From Thioglobus_B sp964403565 (GTDB lineage: Bacteria; Pseudomonadota; Gammaproteobacteria; PS1; Pseudothioglobaceae): 30,740 bases of DNA. Made by a program: the position numbers and the translations under genes. The notes below the pieces were generated by a model. The model was given only the letters and a program-made list of their open reading frames with translations, did not search any database and had not been told where the DNA came from. Position 1 is the stretch's first letter. Each line of letters starts with the position of its first letter. Shown here piece after piece: positions 14,289 through 22,199 of this stretch. The stretch is from assembly GCA_964403565.1 (NCBI GenBank), contig CAYOFV010000008.1, positions 1 through 30,740 on the forward strand, written 5' to 3'.

Positions 14289-15232
14289 TAGTTAACTCTA
14301 AAGTGGAAAACAACCTCACGGTCAAATACAGTTTTATCTGGAGCATGTGGCAAAGGTGATGCCTTGTATACTGCTCTTTCAATTGAATCTTTAAATGATT
14401 TGGCTTTTGCAGATTTGTCAATATTACAAGATGTTAGATTAACACTTTGAACATTGCCATTAACATCTTGCAAGATGTATACATCACAACCCCAATTATC
14501 TTTGGCACCATTGTAGCGCCACTTGTCTTTTACTCTTGCTGCGATTTGGTTAATATAGTTAACCTTAAGTTCATTAAGAATATCTTCTTGAGCTAAAGCT
14601 CTATCTTGATCCTCTTCAGCTTGAATTTCTTTTTTCAACTCTCGAGTATCTTGCTCTTTGGCAAACTTTTGCGCCTCTTCTTTACGTTTTTTCTCAATCT
14701 TGCGTTTTTCTATCTCTGCCTTGCGTGCTTTTTCTTCAGCTTGTTTTTTGCGTTTTTCTGCTTCTTTAGCTTTTTTCTCTGCTAGCTTGCGCTTTTTCTC
14801 AGCAAGTTTCTTTTGTTTTTGTGCGGCTTTAATCTTAAGCTCTTCAGCTTTACGCTTTTGTTCAGCTTGCTTTTTCGCTTGTTTTTCTTTTTTGATTTTA
14901 GCCTTTAGTTTTTTCAGTCTTTGTTGTTCCTTGTAACGCTCATTTTCTACTTTTTTCTCTGCACGTTTAAGATCGGCTAGGCGCTTTTCACGCTGCTTTT
15001 TAATATCAACAAGACGCTGTTTTTCTTGCTCTATAGATTTAAGATCAACAGTTACCGCTTTGGGAATATCGCGAGATTTTGATTTTGGATCTTGCTTTGG
15101 AATCTCCCATCTCTGTACATTAGAAAAAACAAGGCTAATAAGTAAAGCAATATGTAGTATTACTGCGGTCCAAAAAGCCACTGGATGCTGTTTGGCAATT
15201 TGTGGTAATTTAATTTTGCTAGCTAAACCCAT
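14288..15232 (-). CDS. tolA: TolA, envelope-spanning Tol-Pal component
   Basis: TolA links the inner-membrane TolQR motor to the outer membrane. It has 314 residues: one membrane helix (about 18-40), a long Lys/Glu/Ala coiled-coil (about 50-215, repeating KAEEKRKK-like blocks) and a C-terminal domain with WRYNGAKDNWGCDVYILQD and VYKASPLPHAPD, the two recognisable TolA-C segments with the two Cys (WGCDV, TSCN). The low-complexity middle is a natural source of spurious reverse frames. It follows tolR after two bases. Confidence 0.93.
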   Translation of the reverse strand: MGLASKIKLPQIAKQHPVAFWTAVILHIALLISLVFSNVQRWEIPKQDPKSKSRDIPKAVTVDLKSIEQEKQRLVDIKKQREKRLADLKRAEKKVENERYKEQQRLKKLKAKIKKEKQAKKQAEQKRKAEELKIKAAQKQKKLAEKKRKLAEKKAKEAEKRKKQAEEKARKAEIEKRKIEKKRKEEAQKFAKEQDTRELKKEIQAEEDQDRALAQEDILNELKVNYINQIAARVKDKWRYNGAKDNWGCDVYILQDVNGNVQSVNLTSCNIDKSAKAKSFKDSIERAVYKASPLPHAPDKTVFDREVVFHFRVN

Positions 15233-15234
15233 AT

Positions 15235-15690
15235 TTATTTTGCATCTGGAGATTCAGTAATAATCCCAACTTTTTCAACACCGTGTTTTTGCAAAAAAGA
15301 CATAAGAGCAACAACTTTTCCATATTCTACTTGTCTATCACCACGAACAAAAACTTTCATATCTGGATAAACTGAAAGCCTAGCACTTACTCTACCAGCA
15401 ATAATTCCAAGTGGTAGTTTTTCACCTTTTGTTACTGTTGATGAGTCTTCTTCATCAAGTGAATTAATAAAATAATCACCATCTCGATTAACTGTCACAA
15501 TAGTTGGCTGTTGTTCAGTAAAGTCTACCATTTTGGCTTCTGCCGACGGAAGATCTACTTCGATACCCTGCTCAATAATTGGCGTGGTCATCATAAAAAT
15601 AACCAAAAGTACCAACATTACATCAATATAAGGAACAATGTTGATATTAGCATCAACCTTTGGTCTTATACGTTTTGGAGCTTCGATCAT
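15235..15690 (-). CDS. tolR: TolR, proton channel component of Tol-Pal
   Basis: A 151-residue ExbD/TolR-family protein. One N-terminal helix contains the proton-translocating Asp in NIVPYIDVMLVLLVIFMM; the periplasmic domain has VFVRGDRQVEYGKVVALM, the standard ending. Three bases separate it from tolQ and two from tolA, giving a tight operon. Confidence 0.96.
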   Translation of the reverse strand: MIEAPKRIRPKVDANINIVPYIDVMLVLLVIFMMTTPIIEQGIEVDLPSAEAKMVDFTEQQPTIVTVNRDGDYFINSLDEEDSSTVTKGEKLPLGIIAGRVSARLSVYPDMKVFVRGDRQVEYGKVVALMSFLQKHGVEKVGIITESPDAK

Positions 15691-15693
15691 TAT

Positions 15694-16362
15694 TTATTTT
15701 TGTCTTTGGAAAATAACAAACAACTCCTCAATAAATGAGGTGTACTTGTTAGCTACAGCCTCAACTTGAGTAATAAGTCTGTTATATGCCATAGTTGCCG
15801 GTATAGCGGCAAATAGACCAAATGCTGTTGCAATAAGAGCCTCGGCGATACCTGGAGCTACAATTGCAATGGTTGCTTGCTTAACTGACGCTAAACCAAT
15901 AAATGAATGCATAATTCCCCAAACTGTACCAAATAGACCAATATATGGAGCAGATGATGCAATCATAGCTAACACACTTAATGAACCATCTAAGCGATCA
16001 ACTTCATCATTAGCTGCTGTATTCATAGCGCGGTACGCTCTTTCAGAATTTATAACTAAGGCCTGATTAGAGGCTGAAGCAGAGTGGTTAAACTCATTGT
16101 AACCTGAGGCAAAAATATGTTGCATTGCACTTCTTTTTGAAGCTACTTCAGGAATTTGTGAATTAATCTGCGCTAAATCAGGATCTGATAAAAACTTGTT
16201 ATGAAAAGTTTTTACATCTTTTTTAGCATCCATTAAAGCTTTCTTCTTTGACATGATAATTGTCCAAGAGTATATGCTCATAAGTACTAAAACTAACATA
16301 ACTACTTGCACCACAAATCCGGCTTCAATAATTAGACTAAAAATACTTAAATTATCACTCAT
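15694..16362 (-). CDS. tolQ: TolQ, proton channel component of Tol-Pal
   Basis: A 222-residue MotA/TolQ/ExbB-family protein with three membrane segments; the conserved APYIGLFGTVWGIMHSF and PGIAEALIATAFGLFAAIPA are both present. With TolR it forms the motor that energises TolA. It overlaps ybgC by eight bases. Confidence 0.97.
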   Translation of the reverse strand: MSDNLSIFSLIIEAGFVVQVVMLVLVLMSIYSWTIIMSKKKALMDAKKDVKTFHNKFLSDPDLAQINSQIPEVASKRSAMQHIFASGYNEFNHSASASNQALVINSERAYRAMNTAANDEVDRLDGSLSVLAMIASSAPYIGLFGTVWGIMHSFIGLASVKQATIAIVAPGIAEALIATAFGLFAAIPATMAYNRLITQVEAVANKYTSFIEELFVIFQRQK

Positions 16363-16753
16363 TTATTTTCTCCAAAATCTCTCTAGGAATTGCAAAAGGT
16401 TTAAAACTGTCTGCCTGAAGACAGGCAATAGTAATTTGTGCATTAAATAATACCTTATTTTGCTCTTTATTCATTATTTTCTGTGAAAAAACCAGGCTAG
16501 CTTTTCCAGTTTTTTCTATCTTGGTATCAACTATTAATAAGTCGTTAAATCGAGCTGGGGAAATATAATCTGCAACTACTTTTCTTACTGCAAAAATAGC
16601 ATTGTTTTCACTGATTAAAATATCTTGCTCAAAACCTAAGTTGCGCAAATATTCTGTTCTTGCTCGTTCTATAAATTTAAGATAATTAGCGTAATAAACT
16701 ACACCGCCGCTATCTGTATCCTCATAATAAACCCGAACATCTAGTTTACTCAT
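16355..16753 (-). CDS. ybgC: YbgC, Tol-Pal-associated acyl-CoA thioesterase
   Basis: A hot-dog-fold thioesterase of 132 residues that commonly precedes tolQ. The motif YYEDTDSGGVVYYANYL has the catalytic Asp of the family (Asp14); the His seen after GVVY in many homologues is Tyr here. The start is ATG at 16751-16753; the preceding TTG would add only one residue. It overlaps ruvB by eight bases and tolQ by eight bases. Confidence 0.94.
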   Translation of the reverse strand: MSKLDVRVYYEDTDSGGVVYYANYLKFIERARTEYLRNLGFEQDILISENNAIFAVRKVVADYISPARFNDLLIVDTKIEKTGKASLVFSQKIMNKEQNKVLFNAQITIACLQADSFKPFAIPREILEKINE

Positions 16754-17774
16754 CAAATAAATCTTTCTCTTTATTAGGATTAGTTAAGCCTAAATGTGAA
16801 TACGCAAGATTGGTGGCACTTCTGCCTCTAGGGGTGCGCATAATAAAACCCTGTTGAATGAGATATGGCTCAACCATATCTTCTAACGTTCCTCGCTCTT
16901 CACCAATTGCAGTTGACAAAGTATCAAGCCCTACCGGACCTCCAGAGAATTTTTCCACCATAATTGATAAATAATCTCTATCAAGTTGTTCAAGACCCAT
17001 ATCATCAACTTTAAGCGTTGTAAGAGCTTCACTAGCAATTGCCTGATGAATAATTCCATCGGTTTTAACATCGGCAAAATCACGCACTCTGCGTAATAAT
17101 CTATTTGCAATTCTAGGTGTGCCACGTGAACGCTTGGCAATCTCCAATGCTCCAGCATTTTCAATTTCAATGCCTAATATACTTGCAGAGCGTTCTATTA
17201 TTTTCTGTAAGTCTTTTTTGTTATAAAACTCAAGACGTTGAACAATACCAAAACGATCTCGAAGAGGTGAGGTAAGCATACCTGCTCTTGTTGTAGCTCC
17301 AATCAGTGTAAATGGCGGCAAATCAAGCTGTACAGAATGTGCAGCAACTCCTTCGCCCACCATAATATCTAGTTTAAAGTCTTCCAAAGCTGGATATAAA
17401 ATCTCCTCAACCACAGGATTTAGACGATGAATCTCATCAATAAACAAAATATCATTTGCTTCAAGTTTAGTAAGTATTGCAGCTAAATCACCCGATCTTT
17501 CAAGAACTGGGCCTGAAGTTTGAATTAATGAAGAACCCATCTGATTAGCAATTACATTCGCTAGTGTAGTTTTTCCAAGGCCAGGAGGACCGTAAATTAA
17601 CAAATGATCAAGAGTGTCTTGACGTTTTTTAGCAGCTTGAATAAACAATGCCATTTGCTCTTTAACATCAGCTTGGCCAATGTAATCGTCAAGAGTTTCT
17701 GGACGCACTGAAGACATAACAATATCCTCTTGTCCAATATCATTACCGCCAACTAAAGAGTCTTGTTCTATCAT
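16746..17774 (-). CDS. ruvB: RuvB, Holliday junction branch-migration ATPase
   Basis: The hexameric motor that works with RuvA on Holliday junctions. At 342 residues it is full length. Walker A is GPPGLGKT (62-69), Walker B is DEIH (113-116), sensor I is GATTRAG and the arginine finger region is SPLRDRFG; the C-terminal winged helix ends in the usual QQGFIMRTPRGR. ruvA is not in the window and ruvC is separate. The ruvB-ybgC-tolQRA order is otherwise the classical one. Confidence 0.97.
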   Translation of the reverse strand: MIEQDSLVGGNDIGQEDIVMSSVRPETLDDYIGQADVKEQMALFIQAAKKRQDTLDHLLIYGPPGLGKTTLANVIANQMGSSLIQTSGPVLERSGDLAAILTKLEANDILFIDEIHRLNPVVEEILYPALEDFKLDIMVGEGVAAHSVQLDLPPFTLIGATTRAGMLTSPLRDRFGIVQRLEFYNKKDLQKIIERSASILGIEIENAGALEIAKRSRGTPRIANRLLRRVRDFADVKTDGIIHQAIASEALTTLKVDDMGLEQLDRDYLSIMVEKFSGGPVGLDTLSTAIGEERGTLEDMVEPYLIQQGFIMRTPRGRSATNLAYSHLGLTNPNKEKDLFDE

Positions 17775-17802
17775 GTTATTTATTGCAAATATTTTTGTTA
17801 TT

Positions 17803-18309
17803 TTATCTGTTAATAGAACTTATAAGTAGTTTGATTGTTGTAGAATTATCATGCTTTTTTAAAAGTAGGATTTTTGGATAAGTAAAACCTTTTATTTGTT
17901 GATATTTACTGATCGAAATACTCCAATTTTTATTAGCATTTATATCGTGAGTAAAAACAATTTTGGCAATATCTTTTGGGTCTAGATACCAGCCTAAATT
18001 TTCTTTAGACCAGGTTTTAATTCCATGAGTAATTAGCTTGTTGTTGATAATTAAATTATTGTCAATTGATTGGATTGAAACATTTCCAAGACCAAGAGCT
18101 GCAGTTAAGTTAATTGAAAAATTATTATTATCATATTTAAGCTCAAAACCAGATGTATTATTTTGATCTCCATTTGTGGCACTTAACCTACCTTTAATAT
18201 CCCAACTATCAGGAATAGTACTACTGTATATCGGAGCAACCTTTGTATTATCAATAGTTGAACAGCTTGATATAAGCAATAAAATTAATATTTGAATCAA
18301 GTATTTCAT
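17803..18309 (-). CDS. lolB: LolB, outer-membrane lipoprotein receptor
   Basis: LolB accepts lipoproteins from LolA and inserts them in the outer membrane. It has 168 residues with a lipobox LLISSC (Cys16) and the LolB core SWDIKGRLSATNG, FELKYDNNNFSINL, ALGLGNVSI. Sequence is divergent and short compared with E. coli (about 207), but the divergent pairing with hemA is the well-known arrangement. It is 28 bases upstream of ruvB. Confidence 0.85.
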   Translation of the reverse strand: MKYLIQILILLLISSCSTIDNTKVAPIYSSTIPDSWDIKGRLSATNGDQNNTSGFELKYDNNNFSINLTAALGLGNVSIQSIDNNLIINNKLITHGIKTWSKENLGWYLDPKDIAKIVFTHDINANKNWSISISKYQQIKGFTYPKILLLKKHDNSTTIKLLISSINR

Positions 18310-18346
18310 AATAACCTACATTGTAGTGCAAAGCCTGAGCTTTGGG

Positions 18347-18352
18347 TATAAT
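18347..18352 (+). promoter_or_regulatory. -10 element of hemA-prfA
   Basis: A perfect TATAAT stands 35 bases before the hemA ATG in the 77-base lolB/hemA interval. A small palindrome AAAGC-CTGA-GCTTT (18330-18343) lies just upstream. No good -35 is seen at 16-18 bp. Confidence 0.5.
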
Positions 18353-18386
18353 CGAGTGCTTATTTTGTATCTATAAATAACAATTT

Positions 18387-19637
18387 ATGTCGCGTATTGC
18401 AATTTTAAGCGTTAATCACCAGCTAGCTCCAGTAGAAGTTAGAGAAAAGGTTGCATTTAACCAAAACGAATTAGCTAACTCGCTACAAAACCTAAAAAGT
18501 TGTGATGGTATTAATTCATGCGCAATACTATCAACTTGCAATAGATCTGAAGTATACGCAATTGCCAGCAATGATAATGCTAAAGAAACACTTAGTGATT
18601 ATCTATCCAATACTCACAATATACCAAGAGAGAATCTTGACCCGTATTTAAGTTATTTTGAAGGTGATGATGCTATAGATCATATTTGTAATGTTGCCAC
18701 GGGGCTTGATTCTTTAGTACTTGGTGAGCCACAAATTCTTGGCCAACTTAAGGATGCATATCACATTGCCAAAGATGCTAGAGTACTTGATAAACTATTA
18801 GAAAAACTATTTCAACATGCATTCTCAACTGCTAAAAAAGTACGTACAGATACAAAAATTGGCTCTTCTCCAGTATCGGTAGCATACTGTGCAGTTAAAC
18901 TTAGTGAAAAAATATTTGCTGATCTTTCAGAACAAACAGTGCTACTTATTGGTGCTGGTGAGATGATTGATCTATGTGCTCAACATCTTAATGAAAAAGG
19001 TGTTAGTTCAATGATTGTTGCTAATAGAACAATTGAGAATGCACAAAAAATTGCAGATACGTACAATGCTGAAGCTATTAGCTTAAAAAGCTTTTCTACA
19101 GTTATTGACAAGGCTGATATTATTATTTCCTCTACTGCTGCATCAGTACCAATTATCGGCAAAGGTATAATTGAAAGTGCTCTTAAAAAACGCAAGCACA
19201 AACCAATATTTATGCTTGATATTGCCATCCCACGTGATATCGAACCTGAAGTTGGTCAGCTTGATGATGTATATCTCTACACTATTGATGATTTAAACCA
19301 AGTGGTTAGCGATAATATCGATAGTCGAGAAAAAGAAAAAACTCTTGCTCAAGAGATTATTAAAAAACAAAATGAAATTTTTAATAAGTGGTTAGAAGTA
19401 TTACCCAATGAGCAAGTTGTACAAACTTATCGTATGAGTGCTTATGAAGTTAAACAGCAAGCACTTGAGCAAGCACTGAAAAAATTAAATGCTGGTAGTG
19501 ACGCTGAAGCTGTATTAAAAATGCTTGCAGATCAGCTAACTAACAAATTATTACACACTCCATTTCAAAATATTAAAGACGCTGACACTGAGCAACTAAA
19601 CAAGTGCGAAGGCTGCGTACCTAAAGCTAAAAAATAA
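18387..19637 (+). CDS. hemA: Glutamyl-tRNA reductase
   Basis: The first committed enzyme of the C5 route to heme: it reduces Glu-tRNA to glutamate-1-semialdehyde using NADPH. At 416 residues it is normal length. The catalytic Cys is Cys51 in LSTCNRSEVY; GLDSLVLGEPQILGQLKDAY and the nucleotide-binding VLLIGAGEMIDLCAQHL follow in order, then the dimerisation helices. It overlaps prfA by one base (TAATG). Confidence 0.97.
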   Translation: MSRIAILSVNHQLAPVEVREKVAFNQNELANSLQNLKSCDGINSCAILSTCNRSEVYAIASNDNAKETLSDYLSNTHNIPRENLDPYLSYFEGDDAIDHICNVATGLDSLVLGEPQILGQLKDAYHIAKDARVLDKLLEKLFQHAFSTAKKVRTDTKIGSSPVSVAYCAVKLSEKIFADLSEQTVLLIGAGEMIDLCAQHLNEKGVSSMIVANRTIENAQKIADTYNAEAISLKSFSTVIDKADIIISSTAASVPIIGKGIIESALKKRKHKPIFMLDIAIPRDIEPEVGQLDDVYLYTIDDLNQVVSDNIDSREKEKTLAQEIIKKQNEIFNKWLEVLPNEQVVQTYRMSAYEVKQQALEQALKKLNAGSDAEAVLKMLADQLTNKLLHTPFQNIKDADTEQLNKCEGCVPKAKK

Positions 19638-20728
19638 TGAATAAATCAATTATTGCTAAATTAGAGCAGTTATCAATGCGTCTTGAAGAAGTTGAGGCAA
19701 TGTTGTCTGACCCTGAAGTTGCTGCAGATCAAAAAAAATTTCGTGAACTATCAATTGAGCACTCACAGCTAACACCAGTTAGTGAAAAATTCCAAGAATA
19801 TCAGCAAACAGAACAAGATATGACTGATGCTGAGCTAATGCTTGAAGAAGATGATGCAGATCTTAAAGCTATGGCCAAAGATGAAATATCTGCTGGCAAG
19901 GAAAAATTAGAGGAGCTTGAGGTTGAGCTTAAGAAGGCTTTACTACCAAAAGATCCTAACGATTCTAGAAATATCATTATTGAAATTAGAGCTGGCACCG
20001 GTGGTGATGAGGCTTCTATCTTCTCAGGTGATCTGTTTAGAATGTACACAAGATATGTAGAAAAACAAAAATGGCAAATTGAAACCATGTCTTCAAGTAT
20101 TGGTGAACATGGTGGCTATAAAGAAATTATTGCGCGTATAAGTGGTGATAACGTATATTCAAAACTTAAATTTGAATCTGGCGCGCATAGAGTACAACGC
20201 GTTCCAGAGACTGAATCACAAGGCAGAGTTCACACTTCTGCTTGTACAGTTGCAGTTATGCCTGAGGTTGATAATATTGAAGAAGTTGATATTAATATGA
20301 ACGATGTACGTGTTGATACATTTAGAGCGTCAGGTGCTGGTGGACAGCATGTTAATAAAACTGACTCAGCAGTACGTGTTACTCATATTCCTACTGGCAC
20401 TGTTGTTGAGTGTCAAGACGGCAGATCTCAACATAAAAACAAAGCGCAAGCATTATCTGTACTTGCTTCTAGAATTCTTGATGAGCAACAAAGAGCTCAA
20501 CAACAAGAACAAGCGTCACAAAGAAAAGAATTAGTTGGTAGTGGTGACAGATCACAACGCATTCGTACCTACAACTACCCACAAGGTAGAGTTACTGATC
20601 ACCGTATAAACCTTACTTTGTACAAATTACAAGAGGTTATGGAAGGTGATTTGGAATCAATTATCGATCCGCTTATTGTTGAGCAGCAAACTAATCAACT
20701 AACAGAGCTAAACGACGCACTAGCTTAA
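19637..20728 (+). CDS. prfA: Peptide chain release factor 1
   Basis: RF1 ends translation at UAA and UAG. At 363 residues it is normal length. The stop-codon-reading PxT motif is Pro-Glu-Thr (190-192, in RVPETESQGR), and the GGQ motif is at 235-237 in GAGGQHVNKTDSAV. The hemA-prfA pair is standard; prmC (hemK), which often follows, is absent here. A relic that resembles its own last ten codons lies 25 bases after the stop. Confidence 0.97.
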   Translation: MNKSIIAKLEQLSMRLEEVEAMLSDPEVAADQKKFRELSIEHSQLTPVSEKFQEYQQTEQDMTDAELMLEEDDADLKAMAKDEISAGKEKLEELEVELKKALLPKDPNDSRNIIIEIRAGTGGDEASIFSGDLFRMYTRYVEKQKWQIETMSSSIGEHGGYKEIIARISGDNVYSKLKFESGAHRVQRVPETESQGRVHTSACTVAVMPEVDNIEEVDINMNDVRVDTFRASGAGGQHVNKTDSAVRVTHIPTGTVVECQDGRSQHKNKAQALSVLASRILDEQQRAQQQEQASQRKELVGSGDRSQRIRTYNYPQGRVTDHRINLTLYKLQEVMEGDLESIIDPLIVEQQTNQLTELNDALA

Positions 20729-20753
20729 AACACACTTCTGCTAAGGCAAACTA

Positions 20754-20784
20754 ATCAGTTAACTAACTTAACGAGTCTTTATAA
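20754..20784 (+). pseudogene. Relic of a prfA 3' end
   Basis: In one frame it reads QTNQLTNL, against QTNQLTEL near the end of the intact prfA; five of the eight codons differ and four of those are synonymous. A one-base deletion then shifts the frame. It continues toward the convergent permease stop. It looks like a leftover of another prfA allele. Confidence 0.5.
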
Positions 20785-20974
20785 TCTTTTTGGTAAAAAT
20801 TGCGATAATCCAAACAGTANNNNNNNNNNNNNNNNNNNNNNNNNNNNNNNNNNNNNNNNNNNNNNNNNNNNNNNNNNNNNNNNNNNNNNNNNNNNNNNNN
20901 NNNNNNNNNNNNNNNNNNNAACTTAACGAGTCTTTATAATCTTTTTGGTAAAAATTGCGATAATCCAAACAGTA
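20765..20974. other. Scaffold gap (100 N) flanked by an identical 55-base overlap
   Basis: Bases 20820-20919 are N. The 55 bases before the gap (20765-20819) are identical to the 55 bases after it (20920-20974). This is the signature of two contigs that overlap by one k-mer and were scaffolded without being merged. The true gap is probably nil and one 55-base copy is artificial. The permease stop occurs in both copies. Confidence 0.9.
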
Positions 20975-21719
20975 CGCCTAAAGCTATAACTATAGCTGGA
21001 CCAGTAGCAATATCATAATTAATTGATGATATTAATCCTAGTATTACAGATGCTATTGCAACAATCATAGAATAAAACACCATAGATTTTGGTGAGGTAG
21101 AAAAAACTCTTGCAGTGGCACTTGGAATAATAAGCAGTGAAGTGATTAACAAAACCCCAACAATTCTTACTGATACACTTACTGTTAAGGCAATAAGTAG
21201 CATAAACAGCATCTTATAGAAAAACTGATTAAGGCCACTAGATACTGCTATTTCTTCATTTAAAGTCATAAGTAGTAGTCTTTGCCAATATATATAAAGC
21301 AAAACTCCAACCACTAGTACAACTGCATAAACCCAAATAATGTCAGTGTTATTAATTGCCAAAATATCACCAAACAATAAAGAGAAATAATCTGTATTAG
21401 CGCCACCAACAATAGATAAAACCACAATACCAATAGACAATGCAATGTGAGAAAAAATACCTAATATTGCATCACTAGATAGAAATCTTTTTTGCTGCAA
21501 GATAACAATAAGTACTGCAAATAAAGAGCTAACAATAATAAGTCCAAAGTGCATTCCTAAGCCAGATGCAATACCTAAAGAAGCACCTAGTAAAGCAGAA
21601 TGAGAAATTGACTCTGAAAAATAGCTCATTCGCTTCCAAATAACGAACGGACCTAGTGCTCCAGAGATAATCGAGATTCCGATGCCAGCTAATAAAGCCC
21701 TAAGAACAAAATCTTCCAT
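20934..21719 (-). CDS. znuB: Zinc/manganese ABC transporter permease (ZnuB family)
   Basis: A 261-residue inner-membrane permease of the metal ABC-3 family with about eight hydrophobic segments. Diagnostic segments are AGIGISIISGALGPFVIWKR with the following MSYFSESISHSALLG, and RIVGVLLITSLLIIPSATAR. The partners (ATPase and binding protein) are not in the window. It is 18 bases downstream of fur on the same strand, so the metal could be zinc, manganese or iron; ZnuB is the closest named type. The 3' end runs into the scaffold-gap overlap but the frame is intact on the right-hand contig. Confidence 0.85.
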   Translation of the reverse strand: MEDFVLRALLAGIGISIISGALGPFVIWKRMSYFSESISHSALLGASLGIASGLGMHFGLIIVSSLFAVLIVILQQKRFLSSDAILGIFSHIALSIGIVVLSIVGGANTDYFSLLFGDILAINNTDIIWVYAVVLVVGVLLYIYWQRLLLMTLNEEIAVSSGLNQFFYKMLFMLLIALTVSVSVRIVGVLLITSLLIIPSATARVFSTSPKSMVFYSMIVAIASVILGLISSINYDIATGPAIVIALGVLFGLSQFLPKRL

Positions 21720-21737
21720 AACTATCTAATTGGAAAA

Positions 21738-22145
21738 TTACTGGCAGTTTTCACAAAGACCGTATAAATACAAACAATGATCAGTTAATTGATATCCATG
21801 TTTTTTAGCAATATCGTGTTGATGTTTTTCAATTACATCATCTTGAAACTCAACAATCTTTCCACATTTAACACAAACCAAATGATCATGATGATCAACA
21901 TTTGATAACTCAAAAACACTTTGTCCATTATCAAAATTAAGCTTGTTTACCATATCAGCTTCCTCAAATTGAGTAAGTACTCGATATATAGTTGCAACTC
22001 CTACTTCTTCACCTTGCATAATTAGTGCTCTATATATATCTTCAGCACTCATATGATGATTTTCACTTTTTTCTAAAATTTCTAAAATTTTAAGACGTGG
22101 TAGGGTTACTTTTAAGCCTGCACTTTTTAAATCTTGAGCATCCAT
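21738..22145 (-). CDS. fur: Fur-family metalloregulator, probably Fur
   Basis: The iron-dependent repressor that would act on the Fur boxes in this window. It has 135 residues from the ATG at 22143-22145, which has AAGGA at good distance; an in-frame TTG at 22175 would add ten residues. The winged helix begins LKSAGLKVTLPRLKILEIL and the recognition helix is in EVGVATIYRVLTQFEEA. Metal sites include HHDH (85-88), C91xxC94 and C131xxC134. The start is Fur-like and divergence from bamE is the classical fur/omlA pair. Adjacency to a ZnuB-type gene leaves Zur as a weaker alternative. Confidence 0.9.
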   Translation of the reverse strand: MDAQDLKSAGLKVTLPRLKILEILEKSENHHMSAEDIYRALIMQGEEVGVATIYRVLTQFEEADMVNKLNFDNGQSVFELSNVDHHDHLVCVKCGKIVEFQDDVIEKHQHDIAKKHGYQLTDHCLYLYGLCENCQ

Positions 22146-22199
22146 GGTTAAATTCCTTGATGTAAAATCATTCAAATCATTTTAACCAATTATTTAATA

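Noticed and set aside
14658..14936. Plus-strand frame rich in Ser, Phe and Ala opposite tolA
   Set aside because: It is the reverse of the Lys/Glu/Ala coiled-coil codons; no start signal and no independent conservation expected.
20768..20968. A minus-strand open frame running through the N gap
   Set aside because: It exists only because N was translated and because the permease 3' end is duplicated on both sides of the gap.
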